From assembly GCA_029747015.1 (NCBI GenBank), contig JAKOGI010000524.1, forward strand, positions 473,440 to 537,439: a stretch of DNA of 64,000 nucleotides, read 5' to 3'. Origin of the DNA: Carnegiea gigantea. Lineage: Eukaryota > Streptophyta > Magnoliopsida > Caryophyllales > Cactaceae. How positions within the stretch are numbered: position 1 is the first letter of the stretch; each line of letters begins with the position of its first letter. The notes beneath the pieces are model-generated. The model did not search any database. It was given only the letters and a program-made list of their open reading frames with translations, and had not been told where the DNA came from. Below, in pieces: positions 23,801 to 35,852 of the stretch. The position numbers and the translations under genes were made by a program.

Positions 23801-26800
23801 TGGTGGTGGAACGAGGAGGTAAACAAGAAAGTCAAGGAGATAACTTTTCCAAGCTCCCCAGCGGTGAAATGTTGGAGGATTCTCGGAGTAAGGAACGAGA
23901 GAGCAGTGAGAGATAGCTTGACTCTCAATTTTGCGAACCTATCAGCAAGGAGGAGCTTAGAGATGCTCTAAGAAGATAACCAACGGAAAGGGCAAGGGAC
24001 TAGACCAAATATCGGTGAAAGTGTGGAAGTGAAGAGTGATTAAAGTGGCTACCAGAGCTTTTTAATACTATTTTTAGAATTGCTAAGATGCCCAGAAAAT
24101 GAAGGTTTAGTACAATCATTCTACTGTACAAAAACAAAGACGATGTTCAGGATTGCAATAATTATAGAGGCATAAAGGTATAAAGCTGTTCAGTCATACT
24201 ATGAAGTTATGGGAAAGGGTAATTGAGAAAAGGTTGCGGAAGGATATTTTGATGTCAGAGAACCAATTTGGTTTTATGTCTAGCAAATCAACAACAGAGG
24301 CAATTTGCCTCCTTAGAAGGCTTATGGAATTGTACAAGGATATGAAGGAAGATCTTCACATGGTATTATAAACTTGAAAAAAGCATATAATAGAGTTCCG
24401 TGTGAAATATTATAGAAATGCTTGAAAAAGAAAGGTGTACCGCTTGCGTATATTCAAGTTATTAAGGATATGTATGAGGGAGATATGACGAGTGTTAGGA
24501 TGCAAGGAGAGATTACCAATGACTTCTCCGATGTTATGGACCTTCATCAGGGTTCCATTTTAAGCCCATTTCTTTTCACTTTGGTTATGGATGAACTCAC
24601 GAAAGGGATTCAAGATGAGTTATCATGATGCATATTATTTGCAGATGACATTGTCCTTATTGATGAGATCAGAGATAGAGTTAACAATAAGTTAGAGCGA
24701 TGAAAACATACACTTGAATCTAGAGGTTTTATTTTAAGCACATCGAAAACCGAATACCTACAACGTAATTTAAGTGGAAGAGAAAAGGAGGAAGAGAAAT
24801 CACCATTAATGGGATGACAATATCAAATGTTGAGAAGTTTAAATATTTGGGCTCAATTATTCAATAGAAATGGGATATTGACGAGGACATCAACCAGCGC
24901 ATAAACGTGGGCTGACAAAAATGGAAGAATGTTTCAGGTGTGCTATGTGATAAGATAATGCCAGTAGAACTAAAACACAAAGTTTACAGTATGGTAGTTA
25001 GACTTCTTGTATTGTATAACATAGAGTGTTGGTCAATAAAAACGACCCAAGTTCAAAGGTTGATGGTAGCAGAAATAAGAATAATTAGATGAATGTGTGG
25101 CTATACGAGGGTAGATAGAATTAGGAATTATATAACTAGAGAAAGTGGCTCCCATCGAGGATAAGATGAGATAGACTAGACTCAAATAGTTTGGTCATAT
25201 GAAGAGGAGTGCATATGCTCCTATGAGGAGATGTGAGAGGATTAACATCTCTGAAGGTAGAAGAGGACTAAATAAGAGCTTGAACGAGGTGATTAGACAG
25301 GACTTGAAAGTTTTACGGTTTACGAAGGACATGGCTTAGCATATAAAACTGTGGCGAGATACGATTAAGGTCTTGGATCATACAGAGTTAGCCTCGTAGT
25401 TGTTTTCGTGCCGTAGGATAGGTTTTGTCGCCGTGCGTTACGAGAAATTTTTTCTATTTTTCGTTCGTCGTATTTGTATACAGGTAATACCTTCACCTGG
25501 GAAGAGATAAAATTAGCGCACCTCTATTTGTTAAGGTCCAGTACTTTCCTTTGCGATGTTGTACTTGTATTTTACTTAGTTACTGTTACATGCTTTATTA
25601 GTATTTCTCAATTTATTTCCTACTACTTATCTTTAGTTGCTGCTCTAAACCGTTTTGACAAAATCTTTGTTTGGGTCTCTTGGAATCGGCCTCTCTACGG
25701 GCAAAGATGTCTATAGAGGTAAGGTTGTCTGAATCTCCCCAGACCCCGCTAAAAACGGGATCCACACTGGGAGGTTGTTGGAATCATAGAAAAATGAAAA
25801 CTACCAAGAAAAGAGTGTAAGGATTTAAGGTCTTGAAATGTCGCAGATGAGACAAGTGTTTATTGATATGATTCTAAATAGCATGTGATGTCTCAGTCCC
25901 AGAAGTAAACAACCTCCATCAATGGCCAGAACAAACAAACAACATCCTAAGGAGATACATTAGGTTACATAATTGGAGATGCACACCTGGGAAATTGAAG
26001 GAGGTTGAGAATGCTCACACGGTCCTGCGAATAGCTCAAAGGGATCAGCAGTTGAGTCCCTACTCACGTGGGATGATGATCCTGTAGAAAAATCTGATCG
26101 CTGTGATCTACTCAACCCTAATGCTTCACCCCAATCGTGGCAATTAGCTTCCAAATCCAATTGGGTTTGAGAAACAGGAAAAATTTCAGCATTGTGCACA
26201 TATGGAAACTTGGTGTCTCTCCCATCATTCACTACTGAATGAGAAGTTCCCTCTCTGAGGAGGGGTTCTTGATGCCTGACTTCAGATTTATTGCACTGAT
26301 TCGTGATAGAAAGAGATTGCAAGTTCGTTGACTGCTCATTTTCAGCACAAACTCTCCCTCTTGAGCTAGCCTCTCTGAAGAAAATAAAATGCATACTTCA
26401 GCACTCCAATTTTTATTAGTTCAAGGATAACAAATGTAAGGGAACAGAAAAAGGCAGCAATCAAAGGAAACTCCAATCAGGCCACCCTTTTGGCCTCGCA
26501 AGGCATGATTATGCCCAATGCAAATTAATACATTCATGAGATGAGAATGCAACACAGCATGTTTGTCCATACAACCATACATGATCTCCTGTGATAGTTA
26601 GGGTTGATGTAAACCATTCATTTAGCGAAGACACTCCTTTGGTGGGGAATACCTTGCTAAGATTGGTGAGAATGGAGCTCTAAAGTGATCAACATTAGCT
26701 CAGGCAATCCAACAATAGCCTACATATAAATTTCAGTATATCGAAGCTGGTATATGAACAATAATACGGTATCACTGTAAGAGAACACTCAAACGAAGGG

Positions 26801-29105
26801 TTTGAACTTAAAGAAGTTCACTGCAATAAAAGGAAAACAAGATACTGAAAACTATCTCCATGTTTTATAATTAATCATCCTTTTCATGTCCAACGAGTTA
26901 ACCCAGAAGTTCTCAAAAGTTCACTCAAAATGTCCCTTAATGGTCAACCAATTCATATATCAGATAGCAAAATTGGTCGGGACAGTATTTTTCCCACTTT
27001 AGCTGCTCTTAGTAAAGTAATATGCGGCCATATAAGAAAGCAATGATCATCCCAATAAGACAACCAGGTGCACCAGGCCCAAGAAAGCAAGACCAAGAAT
27101 TTGGCGCCAAACACCAGGCCCATAGTAACCAAAACATTCATCAAACCAGCAAGGAAATTGTTCTTAAGAGTACAATCTAAGCCAAGCCCATTGAAACAAA
27201 CATCCTACCAGCTGAGGTTGCTGGTATGGTATGGTATGGTAGGCAGGTATAATGAGTCACCACTTCAGGATCTTGAAGCTAAGCCTCTGTTTGGTCGCTT
27301 TACTTGGCACTAATTAGTACTACCGGATAATATTTAAGACCCAGAAAGAACAAGGATTCTGATACGCACCTCTCAAGGATGAGATGCCCCTTGCAGATAA
27401 ACCAGATATGACAAGAAACAGGTGCATGCAGCTGGAGATAAAGTGCTGTCTTAGACTTGGGTTCTGTCATCTTCCTACAGATTTTAAAGTAATCACATGA
27501 ACAATATGAAACAGTAAGCTCTCTTTGTCAGGACTATAAACACAGTTTATTATACAGCAGAGGACCCAATTTCCGTTTGAGTCAAAGATCAGCTTACTGC
27601 CAGCTATATATGAATGCAAATCAACTTAAATCGGCAAAGCCCTAGTCTCAAGAATTAGTCTTAACAATCTGGAAAAACTTTTCTCCTGAACCCCTCAGCC
27701 CCCCCCCCCAAAAAAAAAGGAAGAAGGAATGTAGCGGAATGCTTTAAGTTGCTCGAACCGCATGCATTCTACTACGCCAACACTAAGGTATATTGCACAC
27801 CCAACATAGCAGTTCTCAACAGCAGTTGGCCATAAAACAAATTAATGAAACCACATTCCACATTCATACATATGATAGCTGTCATCTGAGGCAGCTCCCA
27901 TGACCAGCTTTTCGATATTGTACTGAGCAATAAACTGCATTAGCCCTCTCTCAACATTGTCCATCTCGATATATAACTTCTCTGCCTGCACCTACAAGAC
28001 AAAAGAAACATAAACAGGGAACAGATAAGTGAATAATTTATGCAAGCAGGATCCTAAGCGATACAGAGAAGCAAGGACATGAAAGATGATCAAACCAAGG
28101 AAAGACAATTCTTCAATAAGAAGAAAGATTACCCCAAAGTGGCGACAAATCTGAAGATATTCATCTAAAGTTCTAAGCATAAGTTGTCTCTCAATTCCTC
28201 GATAGTTCTTGACTTGCTGCTCTTCCAAGGAGGTCCAGTGGTACTTTTTACCCACTAAAAGCAGTTGAGAAATTTACACCAACTTAGGATAAACTGCCCA
28301 TCAATAATGTGCACATTTGATGTTTACAAGCTAATCAAGACAAGACCATTATTCGAAACACAATAATATCATAATCCAGCCCCAAAACAAATGCTATCAA
28401 ATTGGTATTCAAAGCTAATAGAAAAGAACCGAGTTTCTGAAGCTCAACTGTTTCATACGGAAATCAAATCAACCATGAAGGCATGAGCCAAAATTTCCCA
28501 AACGGAATCATCACATATTGCTCAACCCAAATAAAGTTCAAAATAGCTGAATGCTCTCCTACTCAGGAAGTCTTACTAGCACACATTTTATCACCAAGAC
28601 AACCTTTGCACTGCCATTCAACGTCAACATACAATTTTTCAAAACCCCCCCCCCTCTCTCTCAGCATGCTGTTTAAAAACAATCACTGAAGGGCAGATAT
28701 CAAAAGTGATATTTTGATAGGATATGATCCAGTAAGCCTCCCCGCATATTGAAAGGGAGCTTATTAGCTTAAACCCATGATTAGAAAAGGCAAAAATTGA
28801 TAGCCCATAAACCCAACAACAAAATCAGAAACTTAAACCAAAACAATTAAAGGGGAAAGAGAGAAATTAGTCAAATTACAAATGGGGATGAAATCGTCTG
28901 GCTGATGAACATGGACGACCGATATTATGCGACCCCCCGAATTCTGGATTGCCCATAACAAAAGGGATTCACTTTCTCTCACCTCCTTCCCTACCGCCAC
29001 GAACAGCTTGTCCTCCCCCACGGGAGCGCTACACCCAGAACCAGCCTCAATATCACCACCACCACCATGAACGCCATAATCATCGTCAAGCACAATCAAA
29101 TCCAT
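20837..29105 (-). CDS. U-box E3 ubiquitin ligase with USP and kinase-like domains (PUB33/PUB50 group)
   Basis: Eight exons were joined at GT-AG sites that keep frame: 29105-28880, 28254-28133, 27991-27870, 27474-27370, 26374-25987, 23045-22542, 22199-21450 and 21019-20837. Together they give 2400 nt, 799 aa. Exons 1-4 encode an N-terminal universal-stress-protein domain (about residues 15-190, including DKLFVAVGKE and KLVMGAA). Exon 5 is a polar linker. Exon 6 starts with a coiled coil (about 322-425). Residues about 430-709 form a kinase-like domain, and about 730-799 a U-box (YFICPIFQ, DPHVAADGYTYE, SPMTNLQLEH). This architecture is that of plant PUB ligases that transfer ubiquitin from an E2 to substrates, often cytosolic and linked to stress signalling. 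Unusually, the kinase Lys (VAIK) reads VRM, and the HRD loop reads HGALKPSC, with the catalytic Asp and Asn replaced; DFG is kept (586-588). It is probably a pseudokinase scaffold. An in-frame upstream ATG at 29201 is possible, but 29105 fits family length (about 790-830 aa). Confidence 0.93.
23279..25780 (+). mobile_element. Decayed RTE-type LINE, antisense in intron 5 of the U-box gene
   Basis: Broken plus-strand frames show the end of an endonuclease domain (QIDFFLIRATNKRLC, TQHRLLVMDV, near 23457-23565), a WWNEEV motif near 23810, and reverse-transcriptase blocks including HQGSILSPFLFTLVMDEL (about 24545) and FADD (24638-24649). The frames are interrupted by stops and shifts, so it is inactive. 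The 3' end, with CCTCTCTAC, CTCCCCAGACCCC and GGGATCCACACTGGG followed by GTTGTTG, is the usual tail of plant RTE LINEs. The 5' border is approximate and the copy is probably 5'-truncated. It lies wholly within the 25986-23046 intron and leaves both splice sites intact. Confidence 0.85.
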
Positions 29106-29195
29106 CGTATCCCAATTTCCAAGAACTTTTACCAAGACCCCAGAAAGAATTTTGAGTGGAAAATCGAAAAACAAAAGCAAGTAATATGAGGACAG

Positions 29196-29318
29196 AGTCA
29201 ACAGACCTACTGTGGGTCAGTCATCGGCCTTTTGTTTGTTCCAGTCAACCTACGTCGGTCGCACTAAATAATTAAAGGACCAATAATTTCACTATATCTT
29301 GAAATCTTTATATAATAA
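29196..29318 (-). promoter_or_regulatory. Candidate core promoter of the U-box gene with W-box cores
   Basis: On the minus strand, TATATAAAG (about 29308-29316) lies roughly 200 bp upstream of the ATG at 29105, a plausible TATA box. Two TTGACT hexamers (29196-29201 and 29243-29248) lie between it and the ATG. TTGAC(C/T) is the W-box core bound by WRKY factors. Motif matches only; function is inferred. Confidence 0.4.
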
Positions 29319-29439
29319 ATGTTAAAATGAATAGAGTACTTATAATTAAAGAATTTTCAAATACTATATGAAAAATAATTTGTAGAGTTTCAGTAGATAG
29401 TAACTGTGAATTTAAATTCGAAAGTGAATCATGTTCTTT

Positions 29440-29905
29440 TAATTATTCACATTATTTTAAATTTTAAAACAGTTAGAAATTAATTTGATTTTAAATTTTA
29501 AAATTCATAAAAATTCACATGTCTCATAGGTCCTAAGATTAAAACTTGACTCTGACAAAAGAGTTGCTTCTCAACCCTCCTTTGTTTTTTTGCTCTTCAA
29601 ATAACAACCGTAGATTTAAACTCGACAGAGAATCCTGACATTTCAGTTATTCACATTATTTTAAAATTTAAAACAATTAGAAATTAATTTGATTTTAAAT
29701 TTTAAAATTCATAAAATTCACAAGTCTCATAAGTCCCAAGATTGAAACCTGATTATCACATAAGAGTTGCTTCCCTATCCTCCTTTGTTTTTTACTCTTC
29801 AATTTTTTTATTTTTTTCCTGGACAGGTCTCAGGATCGAAACCTGATTTTGATAGAATAGTTGCTTCCCTGCCCTCCTTTGGTTTTTTATTCTTCAATTG
29901 TTTTT
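29440..29905. repeat. Imperfect tandem repeats of ~200 bp upstream of the U-box gene
   Basis: A block containing TTATTCACATTATTTTAAA, TTAGAAATTAATTTGATTTT, GTCTCATA-GTCC, GATTGAAACCTGA and GTTGCTTCC--CCTCCTTTG occurs at 29443-29607 and 29643-29805. A third partial copy of its right half is at 29825-29905, and an isolated piece of the left half is at about 30220-30265. The origin is unknown; it could be a remnant element. Confidence 0.75.
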
Positions 29906-30608
29906 ATTTTTTTCCCTATTTCTATTTGTCTACAACTTCAGAAAAAGCGTGAAATAGGATATGTTTACCACGAAACTTGCCAATAAGGGTTGAACTAATT
30001 CTCTCCATATACTTATTCTTTGATTGATCAATATTGTGGCTAATGCCCTTATGATGTAAGGTTTTTAATAAAAAGCAAAAGTTAATCATATCAACGTTAT
30101 TGCACATAGTAAAAGAATTATATATACGTCCTTATAAAATAAGTGTAAAAATGAATGGTAGCCTAAGAATACTTCCCTCTCTCAATCCAAGCTTCCCATT
30201 AATTCCATAAAAATACTCAAAATAGTTAGAAGTTAATTTGACTTTAAATTTTAAAACTTATAAAAATTCACTAATTGATATCCCCCCATTTTCTTACTTT
30301 CCCACGCCACCCTCTCTATCGTCAATAACTACCGAAAATTACATTCCTGCGAAGAGAGGATCGGGAAGATATGATATGGAAGATGGTTTTCAGTGGGAAG
30401 AACAAAAAAAAAAAAAAATCATATTTCATTGTCATTTTTTTGGGCGCGGATCAGAATTAATTAGCAATTTTAGTATGTCATAACTTGAATTATTAATTTG
30501 TATTTACATACAATATGTAAAGTATATCATACGATCATAAAATTTTATTTTACGTTTCTTTTTTTTTTGGGAAAAAACTACATTTCATCGATGAAGTATA
30601 CAATACAT

Positions 30609-31127
<519 letters not shown>

Positions 31128-31130
<3 letters not shown>

Positions 31131-31204
31131 AAATTTATCAGTTTTCGATACCAATTCAATAATTCAGTTTACGTTTCGATCCTGCTCTTTCTGGTATTCG
31201 AGCC
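31128..31204 (+). repeat. Degenerate R-region and tRNA-Met primer site, first copy
   Basis: Nearly the same sequence recurs at 32190-32273. Both have GTTTTCGATACCAATTC, CAGTTTACGTTTCG and CCTGCTCTTTCTGGTAT. Here the primer site reads TGGTATTCGAGC, two substitutions from TGGTATCAGAGC, and the two copies diverge directly after it. This shows a recombined viral terminus. Confidence 0.75.
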
Positions 31205-32030
31205 TTACATAAAAGAAGTTCAATTTTTTCGCACCCTCAACATCGCATGGATTTTCAGTTGGGAATATCGATTACAAAACCATTTGCTCAATTCTTTCCC
31301 ACTGTCTATAGTTCGAATTTACAAAATTAAATAGTGGACTGAGTACAAAACCAAATTATGTGGCAAAGAGAATGTGGAATATTTTTGCAGAACAAAAACG
31401 AAGAAGTTCACTCTCCACAATCTCCATACATTTGAAAAGAAGAAAGAATTAGCCACTGGACCTTCCACCCAATCAAAAAGGAAAGTCCAACCACTTCAAC
31501 CAAAGCCAAAGCCAAAGGATTATCTCAGAAGGAATGAGAAATCCTGGAACTTCTCAAAGATGACCCCAACATGAGATAAATTTTCCTTCAAAAAATTTTG
31601 GACAAAACGGATGACTTAGACGATGAAACAGTCAGTTCTGCGGCTTCATCCATCAAACCAAAATAACAAGATTATCAAGATTCACAGGATCCTAATGATG
31701 TGTGATCTATCAAAAATAAAAACAAAAGAGCCTGCAAGAGTCATGTCCGTTCGAAATATCCAAAGGTCGTGACCCTTGGCAAAAGTAAAGGCCATTCTCT
31801 AACAAATCTTTTCTATTGCAGGAGAATCACTTTCGATAAATTTTACTGTTCAACAACAGTAGCCCACAAAAAGCAAACAGTAAGGTGATAAGGTTCCTAC
31901 TCACCTTCACTTCAGCAAACAGTCTAATGATAAGGATGACCCAACTTTCGGTGCATCTTTTCTTCACATAACATACAAAAGGAATATCTTTTCAAAAAGA
32001 AAACAAAGCATCAACTATCAAAGCACTCTT
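31205..32030 (+). other. Decayed pararetrovirus-associated sequence, unassigned
   Basis: Short broken frames lie here, such as one at 31374-31574 that is rich in Lys and Pro. By position, between a viral terminus and the viral promoter, it may come from the end of a viral polyprotein. I could not identify a domain. Confidence 0.35.
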
Positions 32031-32037
32031 TTCCCTT

Positions 32038-32046
32038 CTATAAAAG
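32038..32046 (+). promoter_or_regulatory. Pararetroviral TATA box
   Basis: CTATAAAAG lies about 150 bp before the R-region repeat, with CT-rich sequence (32110-32160) in between. This is the layout of a pararetroviral genomic promoter. Function is not shown. Confidence 0.5.
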
Positions 32047-32261
32047 GGACACGCAATTATGGAAAAAGACAGAGCGAATTCAAGCAATCTCTTGTATTCT
32101 AAAGCCTTCTCCAGTTCTCTCTCTCTCATTCTGTACTCTTTCTCTCTCTCTTTCTCTCAACAAATTATAAGTTTCTTTTCTACAATTTCCTTTGTACAAA
32201 TTTATGAGTTTTCGATACCAATTCAATAACAATTCAGTTTACGTTTCGATCCTGCTCTTTC

Positions 32262-32273
32262 TGGTATCAGAGC
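32262..32273 (+). other. Primer-binding site for initiator tRNA-Met
   Basis: An intact TGGTATCAGAGC, as used by caulimovirids and many plant retrotransposons, lies 201 bp upstream of the movement-protein start. Confidence 0.75.
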
Positions 32274-32473
32274 CATTTGAGAACAAACTTCGGAAGCTAG
32301 ATATTGTGATAGGAATGCATGCCAACATTCTATTAGCATAGAGCCGTATACAGCGGTGTTGTTATTGGCATTAGTCAGCTTGTGTTTCCGTTGGTCAGCC
32401 AAGTGGTGGTCCCGGTTGGTGGTCCCGTCTCTAGCAACTGTCTGTATATAGAGCTAGGTCATGCATTAACATC

Positions 32474-33680
32474 ATGGCATCTAGATTAAGAAGAATGTTA
32501 TCATTTAGTGATGATAGCAGTCATAGAGATATAGTTAACTCAAATGAGTAAAGAACTAGTCCTATCCATAGGGCTCCTACGCCTGACAATTATGCTAATT
32601 GGAACTTACCTAGAGTTGAGTTAGATACTATTTACAAAATTGGTACATTTGATTTTATTAAAGCATATTCTATCAAAACACATGAAGAAGTCATTAGTTT
32701 ACAAAATGGTTTGCAAACAATTGACATGATTAAACAAACTACTATTGAAAGTCATTTAAAAGCTAAGTATCGTTTTATGCACATTGGTTTAGTTCAAGTA
32801 GCCATTAAACCTCTTCTTAAGAAAGGTATTAATGCACCTATCTATATAGCATTAAGAGACAAAAGATTACGAAAATACAAATCTTCTCTGTTAGCTGTCA
32901 TACAGACAAATATTTGCAAAGGATCCATATTTTTCAATTGTTATCCCGATTTTATGGTTGATCTAACATGTCATATGACAACAGAAGCTCTTAAACTTGA
33001 TGTTCATATCCAAGGTAACAAGTTTCTTGATTTCAAAAACTTTGTTGTCATTTACAGAATTTATTTTCATCTGATGTCTACAAATTTGAATACAAGATTT
33101 CTTAACTCTCTTCCTTCAAATTCTCAGGGAACTATCTTGTTACAAATTGAAGACGAAAAGCCTACTATCTTCACTCCAAAACTTCTCAAATGGGATGAAA
33201 TTACTCTTCCATACGGGATTGAGTTGCAAGAGCCACAGCAACCTGCTCAAATAGAACGAATAGATATTGATCAAATTATAGAAGAATCTAATGGTCGGGT
33301 AATTCTTAAATTTAGATCTTTATCTATTCGTGATGACCCAACCATACCTGACCCTTCAAATTTCAGAAGATCCTTTTCAGACTATTCATCTAGATTCGAA
33401 CCTCTGGATCATTCACAAATATACAGATTTAAGGCACCTATCCCTGAACCTGTTCCAGACCCCTCATCTCCTACTTCCTCAGGAATAGGCGCTGCTATAA
33501 ATGTCTTGACAGAACCTGGTTTTACCATTGACTGGACAATTCTCAAAGAAAATTATTATTCCCCCCAAAATGCTTCTTTGCGACAGTGGTTTGAACAAAT
33601 TGATAGAACCCTTCGGGAACAAATAAAGAAGGAATGGATCAGTGACATGGAGCGTCTCCAAGTCAACTTTCCTTTCTTTA
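32474..33680 (+). pseudogene. Endogenous pararetrovirus movement-protein region
   Basis: An ATG at 32474 opens a frame with one in-frame stop (TAA 32549-32551), then runs open to about 33718. The central part, from HIGLVQVAI (about 32780) onward, has the layout of a caulimovirid 30K-type movement protein. It is clearly related to the block at 50496-50783 in the second viral insertion. The tail after about 33680 is antisense to the coat-protein segment, so it is not part of the original gene. Apart from the stop, the frame is long for a dead copy, which suggests fairly recent insertion or low mutation. Confidence 0.72.
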
Positions 33681-34270
33681 TTTGGTTTCCCACCTTTGCC
33701 TCCAAAAAGTTTTGGTAATCCTGTAATAAATCGTTCTTTCCGGAAATCTTGAGTACCATCTTCCCTTTTTGGAATATTTGTTAAAAAGACATCCTTATAC
33801 CACCTATAGTCGGTAATGGTAGGACGACGGAGGTTAATAAGGATTGTTTGTGCAGAGGCTTGCTTTTCTTTTGGGTTTCCTAAGAAATGTAGCGTAATCG
33901 TGTGGATGAGGACTTCTGCCCCATCTTGCTCATCCACTTCAACTCCACGGACATTGAGCTTTTTGTAGGTATGGTTAAGGATTTTTGTCCTGGCGTCATT
34001 GTCTAGGAAGTTATCCCACCAGGATTTCAATTGTCCTGAGAAGCCTATAACTAGGGCGGTAGCGGCTTGAGAATCGGTAAATTTTTTTGCTTTGTAGGCA
34101 GAAAGGACCATTGTCATTTCTTGTAAGGTGCTTAGGATCTCATGCTCAGATTTGCCATCAATATTCCATTGGTAAAATGATTCTACATTGAAGTGAGAAA
34201 AAGCAAAACTTCCTCTTTCTTCATATTGAAGATCAGGGGGCGTCGGCTTCGGATAATAATTTCTTGTCAC
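33660..34270 (-). pseudogene. Endogenous pararetrovirus coat-protein-like fragment, inverted
   Basis: A minus-strand frame (34270 to about 33660) has features of caulimovirid coat proteins: a stretch with LKSWWDNFL (about 34030) and a KERFITGLPKLF motif (about 33715). No zinc knuckle is present, so the C-terminal part is missing. It is joined tail to tail with the movement-protein region at about 33680, which requires an inversion or a rearranged integration. Confidence 0.6.
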
Positions 34271-34647
34271 CTAGAGGGGCAGGGTGTGAATCGCCGGTCA
34301 AGAGGACTCGTAAGCCGGTCGGTTAGTGAGACACAATGAGGACATTATACGGTTCAAGTGGGGGTGATTGTAACAACCCGAGTGCGGCTTAAAAGGATCG
34401 AAATGGCTACTTATATCACTGAAGGTGCACTTTTCTTTTCGGGAAGCCCATTCTTAAGAATTCTCAGTTAAGCATGCTTATTGGGGAGCAATCTTGGGAT
34501 GGGTGACCTCTTAGGAAGTTTCCCAAGGCAGCGTGTGAGCGAGGACGAAGCATGACGGAAAGAATTGTGGTTACTTGTGGGCCCAGTCGACGATTCTTAA
34601 AGCCGTTATTGGTAAGACACGCGACCGGGAGGGGTCGGGGTATTACA
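34268..34647 (+). mobile_element. 3' part of a Cassandra-like TRIM retrotransposon
   Basis: A 279-bp LTR (34369-34647) starts TGTAACAACCCG and ends GGGGTATTACA. It is preceded by about 100 bp of interior ending in the purine-rich GGTTCAAGTGGGGGTGAT, a typical polypurine tract. The LTR contains a 5S rRNA-like sequence, the hallmark of Cassandra elements. The 5' LTR and most of the interior are absent, replaced by the pararetrovirus segment on the left. Confidence 0.82.
34402..34530 (+). ncRNA. 5S rRNA-like sequence inside the Cassandra LTR
   Basis: The match to plant 5S rRNA is strongest over the internal control region. AGTTAAGCATGCTT (A-box region, one change from AGTTAAGCGTGCTT) is at 34466-34479, and GGGATGGGTGACCTC (C-box) at 34497-34511, followed by GGAAGT. 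The 5' half is weakly conserved. It is not a functional ribosomal gene; in Cassandra this region is thought to promote Pol III transcription of the LTR. Confidence 0.8.
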
Positions 34648-35583
34648 GATTCACTTACAAAATTAAGCGTGCAAAAGTTTTAGTTCAGAGTAGCATGAAG
34701 AGAGAGGAAGGGTGAGTTGTGAATGGATGGTGAGGGAGAGAGATGGGGTGCACAAAGGTGGAGTAGTTATTGGATGGATTTTTAGTTTTTTCTATAATAA
34801 AAAAAGATATTTTTTCTATATCAATGACAGATATTTAATAAGAGGATACTTCAGTTGTAGAGCAAAATAAAAGATTCAGAGGATTGGGACGTTGGGGTGG
34901 AGAAGTCTTTTCCATTACTTACTCATATTAATCAGGATTTTTTTTCCCCATAAATTCTACCATAATTATTTTTTTTTCAATTATAATAGTTGCAAAATTT
35001 GAACCGTCGATCTGGTAAAAATAAATCCCCGCGGTTGAAACCTTTTACCAATAACCTGCTAATTAAGTTAAAGATATTATTCTCTCTCTCTTAGAGCATA
35101 CGTTTTTCATGGCTTACTACCATGCTCTTCCTTCTCTAATCCATTCTCTCAACATTGAAAGTTACCAAAATGATTTTTTGAGAGTGAAAGTGCAATGAAT
35201 CATAGGGAGAGATGTAGGTACGCCACGATCGGTCAACTTTAAGTTATGTCGATGCGAGAGATTGATTCTCAATTAATTTAGACTCTTCACTCTACAATAT
35301 GACCATGTATTCCATTCTCCCCATGGCAACACCATTGACATTAAGCATTAAATTTTATTATTAGAGATTTCAGTTTTCTACTTTTAACTGATGAGTAATT
35401 AATTAATTCTTCTTGCTTTTCTCAATTACACAGTCTGGTTATGCTTGATGATAGCTTGGCCAGTAAAATTAATGTTCTTGACTCTTGTTCTAAGTAGTAG
35501 TCATGGAATAATATGATTTCAGACTATCAACAATGGCGACTGATTGATGCATTCTACTACTCTTTAATACTTGGCAATCATAA
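34648..35583. other. Intergenic AT-rich DNA
   Basis: No gene or clear element is seen. It includes several poly-T runs and no long frame. Confidence 0.5.
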
Positions 35584-35791
35584 TGTAATATCCTGACCCT
35601 AACCCATATTTATTTAAATCATCTTTATTTTCATGGTTATTTATTTAACCAAATCATGTTTATTAATTCAAATACATCCAATTTATGTATTTAGCAAATT
35701 ACAATTTTGGGTCTCACTTTTCACTTTAGATTTCAATTATCATAAAATTTCAGGTGAATCGATAGTAGATCTCGATAATTATGATTTAAGA

Positions 35792-35852
<61 letters not shown>

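Noticed and set aside
33479..33660. Minus-strand end of the coat-like frame
   Set aside because: It is antisense to the movement-protein region, so it is not coat sequence.
34402..34530. A genuine 5S rRNA gene
   Set aside because: Only the internal control region is well conserved, and the sequence sits inside an LTR with TG/CA ends.
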